A DNA stretch of 64,000 nt from Nanobdellota archaeon (GTDB lineage: Archaea > Nanobdellota > Nanobdellia > Woesearchaeales > WJKV01). The stretch is from the NCBI GenBank assembly GCA_023133595.1, contig JAGLWF010000007.1, positions 1 to 64,000 on the forward strand, written 5' to 3'. The notes below the pieces were generated by a model. The model was not told the origin of the DNA. It saw only the letters and a list, made by a program, of their open reading frames with translations, and made no database searches. The position numbers and the translations under genes were made by a program. Shown here piece by piece: positions 58,863-64,000 of the stretch (within the stretch, counting starts at the first letter, position 1; the number at the start of each line of letters is the position of its first letter).

Positions 58863-61175
58863 TTATTCAGATGCTGATGTTGGTGTTAGTGTTGCTCTTC
58901 CATCAGCTGTTTCATACCTACTTTCTGCTTTATCATAAAATAATGTCACGCCATCTATGCTTGCAGGAAGCCGCTCTAATAATTCCAGGAATACTCTGAT
59001 ATGTGACATACCTGGAACTTTAAGCTTGATGACATTCCCTTGTTTTTCAAAGACAAATATCTCGACATCTGTTCCTTTGCTTGCTGCTAACATATATTCT
59101 CCAAGCTCAAGGCTGTTCCAATCCAACTGGATATAAGCAGTGCCTTCTTCGCTTGTTTTTGCTCTAAAATCTGACTGCCAGGGAAAGTCAGTATCAATTT
59201 CTCCAGCAACCAAAGCTCCTGTGAATATTTTGAATCCATCATAAGCTTTTCCTTCTGTCTTTGGTTGTGTTCTTCGGATAGCATCTATTTCTTTTCCATC
59301 TTTCAGAAGAATTACATTAACCATTGCACCTTTTTGAGGCGCTCCAAACTTATTTGTCACAAATATTTCAGCTGTTGCATAATTCTCAATTAACATCATA
59401 TTATGATCAAAGTATCTTCCTTCATCAGTGCTGAATCCTCTTTCAGGATCTGAATCAAGAGAGAACTTCATATCTCCACCATAAATCCTACGTGGTCCTG
59501 AAAACCAATCAGGGATAGTTCCTGGCGGTATTGGATTTGGATTCGGTCCTGGATCTGGTCCAGGGAATGGATAATCTGCTGTCGGCGGAATAGTTCCATC
59601 TGGCCAGCTGATAGTAGGAATCCATGGATCAGTTGGGTCCATTATTGTGATGATACCTGCGTCAGGAATGTAGATAGTTGGTATGTCTGGTATTGGAATC
59701 GGGAAACTTACAACTGTTGGTATCTTATATGTATATCCGTTGACAAGAACAGTTACAATGAACGGAACATCTATTTTTCCACCTGGACCGTCTGCACCAG
59801 CTCCTACGCCGGGTCCGATACCACCGCTAACAGATCCTCCCTCTGTGGTTGTTCCTTTTCCGTCTGGACCAACAAGGTATGCATCAGGGTGATGTACTTC
59901 AACAGAAACAACAGTAACATCTCCTGCAAATCCACTTGGATCGCACGGCAGTTGTGCAACATCAAGTTCTGCACCTACATTAACTGTGAACAAATTATCC
60001 TGAAGCGCGACATCTGAGATATCAACTTCTATATTTGCTTTGATATCTGCTGGTGTGCAGAGAACAGTTGGAAATTCTTCAATCGGTTCTTTAACAGGTA
60101 TCAATCTAAAGCCATCAAAACATGAATTTGCATGATCCTTTTTGAATCCACTAACAATATTTAGACTTCCTTCATAACCGTATGCAACAAGTGTGAATTT
60201 AACCAATGCAGCTTGATTTGTAATTCCGGATATTCCTTCAACAAAATCTACTTTGCCAATAACTTCTGTTTTTAGAAGTTTTATCCCTTCGTGTTGAGGA
60301 TAAGGTACTCTTGCCCATGCATTATCTATACCCAGTTCTTTATTTCTATAAACTTCTGGATGTTTAATTTCAATCATCACTTCAAACGGTTGGCCTGGCA
60401 CATATCTTATTATGTCTGTTCCAACAGGTTTGCTTACACAATTACTACTATCGCCAGGACCACCTCCCCAAGGGCATTCTAGTCTGCCATTTAAAGTTTC
60501 ATCCCAAGAACCAATCGAATCTCCCATTGTAATAGGAAAGCCAGCAGAATCTAAAGCTCCGTTTTCTCCTGTATGAAGTTCCCATTCTACGTCTGAAGAT
60601 GTAGTATCACTACAAAGTATTGTGAATGTAATTGTGTCATCATCAACAGATGCATCTACTACAGATCCGCCATAAGCACTAATCGCGCCTATAGCTGAAG
60701 CTGCAAATCCTATTGCAGCATCAACAGCAAGAAAAGTGAATGAATATTTTCTTGCAGTTTGACCATTAATAGTTAGATCTACAGGAGCAGCTGAAGAAAG
60801 CCATGAAAAAGGACTAGCTCCAATATCAGTTGCAAGAGCAGGACCATTAGCTGCAAGGAATTCCATTGTATCAGAAACACCATCTCCATCTCCATCAGTA
60901 GAAGCAGAATTCATCACAAAATTAGTTTCACAGGCATCAACAATTAAATCTCCGTCAGCATCATTCGCCGGATTATATTCTCCATACGCTGCACATAATG
61001 TTTCAATTCTGTCCGGAATTCCATCACTATCTATATCTTCGAATGCAGTAAACGTAATTGCTGCCCCAGTAGGCAGATCACCGCTAAAGCCGGAATAATA
61101 TAATGAAAAGACGATAGAGATTATTATCACAACTGTGAAAAATATCATCTCGTGTTCTCTTTTTATTTTTACCAT
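58863..61175 (-). CDS. Large anchored surface protein with thrombospondin-3-type Ca-binding repeats
   Basis: 770 residues. A signal anchor (MIFFTVVIIISIVFSLYYSG) leads into DLPTGAAITF, then Asp-rich repeats DIDSDGIPDRIETLC, ANDADGDLIVDACETN and STDGDGDGVSDTMEF typical of calcium-binding TSP3 repeats. Several beta domains follow, a Pro/Gly/Asn linker (PFPGPDPGPNPNPIPPGTIP, about residue 540) and a C-terminal MG2/invasin-like domain (AEIFVTNKFGAPQKGAMVNV ... LELGEYMLAAS) ahead of a final ~40 residues. It starts one base after the preceding stop. Probably an extracellular component of the complex encoded by this operon; no enzyme motif seen. Confidence 0.9.
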   Translation of the reverse strand: MVKIKREHEMIFFTVVIIISIVFSLYYSGFSGDLPTGAAITFTAFEDIDSDGIPDRIETLCAAYGEYNPANDADGDLIVDACETNFVMNSASTDGDGDGVSDTMEFLAANGPALATDIGASPFSWLSSAAPVDLTINGQTARKYSFTFLAVDAAIGFAASAIGAISAYGGSVVDASVDDDTITFTILCSDTTSSDVEWELHTGENGALDSAGFPITMGDSIGSWDETLNGRLECPWGGGPGDSSNCVSKPVGTDIIRYVPGQPFEVMIEIKHPEVYRNKELGIDNAWARVPYPQHEGIKLLKTEVIGKVDFVEGISGITNQAALVKFTLVAYGYEGSLNIVSGFKKDHANSCFDGFRLIPVKEPIEEFPTVLCTPADIKANIEVDISDVALQDNLFTVNVGAELDVAQLPCDPSGFAGDVTVVSVEVHHPDAYLVGPDGKGTTTEGGSVSGGIGPGVGAGADGPGGKIDVPFIVTVLVNGYTYKIPTVVSFPIPIPDIPTIYIPDAGIITIMDPTDPWIPTISWPDGTIPPTADYPFPGPDPGPNPNPIPPGTIPDWFSGPRRIYGGDMKFSLDSDPERGFSTDEGRYFDHNMMLIENYATAEIFVTNKFGAPQKGAMVNVILLKDGKEIDAIRRTQPKTEGKAYDGFKIFTGALVAGEIDTDFPWQSDFRAKTSEEGTAYIQLDWNSLELGEYMLAASKGTDVEIFVFEKQGNVIKLKVPGMSHIRVFLELLERLPASIDGVTLFYDKAESRYETADGRATLTPTSASE

Positions 61176-61176
61176 C

Positions 61177-64000
61177 TTATAGTTTCTTTTTTATGTCTTT
61201 GAATAATGTCATATAGTTTTTATATATCTCCTTTTTCTCTGCAGCTGGAAGCTGTTTGTACATCTGGTTGATTTTCTCTGTCAGTTGGCGCACTTTGCGC
61301 ATATTATTATGATCCAGTTCGAAATATGTTTGGGATATTAATTTATTTATATCTTTTTTCATTTTGCTCGGAGAAAGTCCTGCAATCGGCATCACAGGGA
61401 CTGCTGGTTTTGGCGCGACCTTAAACTTGATTGGTCTTGCTGGTGCTTTTCCTAGGATAGTTGGTCTTTTGGTGAATGAGATTTTACGATGATGCATGTA
61501 AGTATAAATTCCAACTCCGACCAATGCTGCTAATATAATCAACAATAATAACAGGCTCAACCATCCTAATTTTTCCCGCTCAACTTCTGCAGGGAATAAT
61601 TCTTCTGGCAATGCGCACAGATCACAAGGTCCACCGCAGTCAATGCCTTCCTCTCCCTGGTTCTGGATACCATCATAGCATGTTGGACAGGCTGGACATG
61701 GACCGCCGCAGTCAACACCTTCTTCTCCCTGATTCAGGATTCCGTCAAAGCATGACATTGCTTCGCAATCTCGTGTTTCAATCTTTAATCTTCCTAGTGC
61801 AGGATTTGTCTGCAGTCTCTGGCATGGTGCAATATTCGTACAATAACGTGATTGTGTTCCGTCTTCTCGGCATACACCCCAGTCCTTGCACTGCCATTGG
61901 GGTTCGCAAGGTCCTGTTGGAACTGTTACATTCTGCGAATATAGATTTCTATATCGCTGAGATCTTCGATTGCTATGTCCGCCGCCGCCACCACCGCTGC
62001 TGCCTCCTCCGCCTGCTGGAGGTTGCTGTCCAGACTGTATTATCTGGCAGTTGGCATCGCATGTTGCTGTGCCTGGCGGTTCGCACTGTTCGTTATTGCC
62101 TGCGCTGTTAGGTGTCTGCACAGTACCATCGCCGCATGTTCCTGTTCCGCCTGTTCCTGGACCAGTTATCTGGAACAATACACTTTTCGAATCAGTGTCT
62201 GTACTGTCACTGACAATAAAGTTCCAGGTATAACTTCCTTCGTCACCAGAAGCTGTCTGCCACGTGAAAGTTCCACTGTTCACGTCAATCGAACCCTGGG
62301 TCGCGTCTGTCGAGAATGTCAGATTATCTTCCAGGTTAGGATCAACACCAACATTTGTCAAAGTGATAAGGGTTCCAACTGGCACAGAGATGGTATTGGT
62401 TGATGGAAAGATCTCTGGCACTGTATTCAACATGTCAACAGAAGAACTCACACTAACATTGACTGAATTCTGGTCTGCATAGAAGTAATCACAATCCCAC
62501 GGACCTTTCAGTCCCAGGATGTTCGGAACAACATATGCACATGTGACATTATACGGTAAATGCACGACGCACGATCCATTCAACAGATTGCCTGAACCGT
62601 AGTTATAATAGAAAATATGATCTCTGATAACAGCATCGACATACAGAATTGTATCTCCTTCAAGATCAAAGATGTTTGCGTTACAGAAGATAGTATTGCC
62701 AATCCTGAAATCCATTCCATTATTGAAATTGATGTTTATTCTAGGTTGTGGAAGTGGTGGTGGTGCCCCTGGCAATAATCCAGTAGTACATACACCTTGA
62801 TACGGAATGATCCAAGTTTGTCCTGCTAATAATCTTATCTCAGCAAGTGTATAAGGATTGCCGGTTGCAGGATTTGTCGGCAATGGCCTTTGCGCGTTTG
62901 TTAAATCACAATTGTTAGTAGTACAATCATTATTATTCCAGCAGGATAACGGCGGACTGCAGGCTGGACAGTTTCCGCCACAATCTAGGTCTGATTCATC
63001 ACCATTCCAAGTAAGATCAGTACAAGTGCCTGGTATTGGTCCTGGTGCTGGCGGTCCAGGTGGAATTGGTGGCGGTGTTGGAAATATTAATTGACATGTT
63101 CCGTTGCATATTGGTGTGTTCGGTGGTTCACATTGTTCGAATATCCCGTTTGAATTTGGAGTTTGTAATAATAAGTCACCGCAGAATCCAGTGCCTGGTG
63201 CTCCTCCTGGTGGTAGTGGCGGGATTCCTGGCGGACCAGGGAAAATTATGGCCTGACAGTTTGCGTCACAGGTTGCAGTATTTGGCGGTTCGCACTGTTC
63301 GTTCACACCAGCTGAATTAGGTGTCTGCACAATTCCATCACCGCAGAAGGTTGCATTTGCTGTGATATTTTGGAACATACAATTTGCGTCACAGGTTGCA
63401 GTATTTGGTGGTTCGCATTGTTCATTGACACCAAAAGAATTAGGTTTCTGCACAATACCATCACCGCAGAAGGTTACGTTTGCAGTAATGTTTGTACAAT
63501 TATCATCGCATGTTATACCATCAGGTGGATCGCATTCTTCTATAAAGCCAACAAAATTTGGCATCTGCACAACACCGTCGCCGCAGATACCGCTTCCACC
63601 GCTAGGCCCGATTATTTGACAATAATCATCACAAGTCACATTTCCGTCAGGAGGATCGCATTGTTCTCTCATCAGAGGGAAATAACCCCTAAAGTTCCAG
63701 ACAGGCGCACCCATCTGCACAAGATTATCTCCGCACCATTCAACCCAGCACTGAGGAAAGCTACATCCATCACCAGAAATTTGATTTCCGTCGTCGCATT
63801 GTTCTCCTAGTCCTGATTCCATAAGACCATTGCCGCAGTGCGGCGGATAGTTTGCAGATGGTGGAGGTAGTGGTGGTAATTTTTTCTGGCAAATGCAATT
63901 TATACATTGTACTTTTGAATAGACTCCAGCATGTACAGTAAAGAAAGGTGCGCATGGAGGGACAGACATTGGTGGTCCTGCAGCACCGCCAGCATAATGC
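61177..64000 (-). CDS. Cys-rich repeat surface protein with C-terminal membrane anchor, N-terminus outside window
   Basis: The frame is open through the last base; an in-frame ATG at 63969 is preceded by HYAGGAAGPP in the same frame, so I treat the N-terminus as missing. Visible are about seven units of the form CGDGxxQxPNxxGxxExCxPP followed by TxxCxxxC (DUF4215/Myxococcus Cys-rich type), a DESDLDCGGNCPAC unit, a cadherin/Ig-like domain (ISVPVGTLITLTNVGVDPNL ... WNFIVSDS), a Gly-rich linker, a TSP1-like unit (CEPQWQCKDWGVCREDGTQS), two CFDGILNQGEEGVDCGGPC-type units, a helix (WLSLLLLLIILAALVGVGIY) and a basic cytoplasmic tail. This architecture is typical of DPANN surface proteins. First visible gene of the operon. 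Confidence 0.88.
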   Translation of the reverse strand, partial: HYAGGAAGPPMSVPPCAPFFTVHAGVYSKVQCINCICQKKLPPLPPPSANYPPHCGNGLMESGLGEQCDDGNQISGDGCSFPQCWVEWCGDNLVQMGAPVWNFRGYFPLMREQCDPPDGNVTCDDYCQIIGPSGGSGICGDGVVQMPNFVGFIEECDPPDGITCDDNCTNITANVTFCGDGIVQKPNSFGVNEQCEPPNTATCDANCMFQNITANATFCGDGIVQTPNSAGVNEQCEPPNTATCDANCQAIIFPGPPGIPPLPPGGAPGTGFCGDLLLQTPNSNGIFEQCEPPNTPICNGTCQLIFPTPPPIPPGPPAPGPIPGTCTDLTWNGDESDLDCGGNCPACSPPLSCWNNNDCTTNNCDLTNAQRPLPTNPATGNPYTLAEIRLLAGQTWIIPYQGVCTTGLLPGAPPPLPQPRININFNNGMDFRIGNTIFCNANIFDLEGDTILYVDAVIRDHIFYYNYGSGNLLNGSCVVHLPYNVTCAYVVPNILGLKGPWDCDYFYADQNSVNVSVSSSVDMLNTVPEIFPSTNTISVPVGTLITLTNVGVDPNLEDNLTFSTDATQGSIDVNSGTFTWQTASGDEGSYTWNFIVSDSTDTDSKSVLFQITGPGTGGTGTCGDGTVQTPNSAGNNEQCEPPGTATCDANCQIIQSGQQPPAGGGGSSGGGGGGHSNRRSQRYRNLYSQNVTVPTGPCEPQWQCKDWGVCREDGTQSRYCTNIAPCQRLQTNPALGRLKIETRDCEAMSCFDGILNQGEEGVDCGGPCPACPTCYDGIQNQGEEGIDCGGPCDLCALPEELFPAEVEREKLGWLSLLLLLIILAALVGVGIYTYMHHRKISFTKRPTILGKAPARPIKFKVAPKPAVPVMPIAGLSPSKMKKDINKLISQTYFELDHNNMRKVRQLTEKINQMYKQLPAAEKKEIYKNYMTLFKDIKKKL

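Noticed and set aside
63967-63969. ATG at 63969 as the true start of the Cys-rich surface protein
   Set aside because: The frame is open to the window edge, no signal peptide follows this ATG, and no ribosome site precedes it; the real start is probably outside.
1-64000. tRNA, rRNA, CRISPR arrays, transposases or integrase genes
   Set aside because: I looked for T-loop sequences, repeat-spacer patterns and transposase-like frames and saw none that could be supported.

Overview
The window is AT-rich and looks archaeal. Genes that have their own promoter are preceded by TATA-type boxes (for example at 54615-54622 and, on the minus strand, at 52871-52886) and followed by U-rich terminators. Several families typical of DPANN archaea (Woesearchaeota/Pacearchaeota-like) are present: thrombospondin-1-like and 'CxDGIxNQGEEGxDCGGPC' cysteine modules on single-pass surface proteins, a Lys-rich protein with a small helical domain, and an MNT/HEPN toxin-antitoxin pair. 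The DPANN placement is an inference from gene content; no rRNA or tRNA was seen.

Positions 1-51937 are one minus-strand reading frame that runs off the window: at least 17,312 codons with a signal peptide and a strong ribosome-binding site. From N to C it encodes a Cys-rich, Ca-binding-repeat and Ig-like surface region, an acidic spacer, Thr-rich repeats, about 2,000 residues of coiled coil, a hydrophobic block and a DEAH-box SF2/SecA-like ATPase. A chain of domains usually found as separate intracellular enzymes follows: a HEASH metallopeptidase motif, a PPP-like metallophosphatase, a pyruvate-phosphate-dikinase-like module, two P-loop kinases, an HD phosphohydrolase, near-identical membrane-hairpin repeats, a degenerate kinase, FHA, HEAT, a J domain, more HEAT, a HEFGH metallopeptidase and two protein kinases. 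About twenty copies of a dibasic motif close to VRRAVAIEE lie between these modules. This combination is the most striking thing in the window: a polyprotein-like molecule with phospho-writer, reader and eraser domains on one chain.

Positions 51938-52801 hold a hairpin-rich 348-base leader with a possible attenuator just before the giant gene, and a small unknown gene upstream that may be co-transcribed. Positions 52802-56614 hold three secreted-protein genes around a divergent promoter. The divergent promoter and the promoter of the small gene share copies of an 18-bp palindrome, so one regulator probably controls all of them and perhaps the giant gene.

Positions 56619-57569 are an MNT antitoxin gene with its HEPN toxin partner broken by a stop and a 7-bp tandem duplication. 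Positions 57742-64000 are a tightly packed four-gene operon of surface proteins: a Cys-rich membrane-anchored protein cut by the window edge, a Ca-binding-repeat protein, a Lys-rich single-pass protein and a small anchored beta-domain protein. Apart from the gene pair at 54677-56593, the window is coded on the minus strand.
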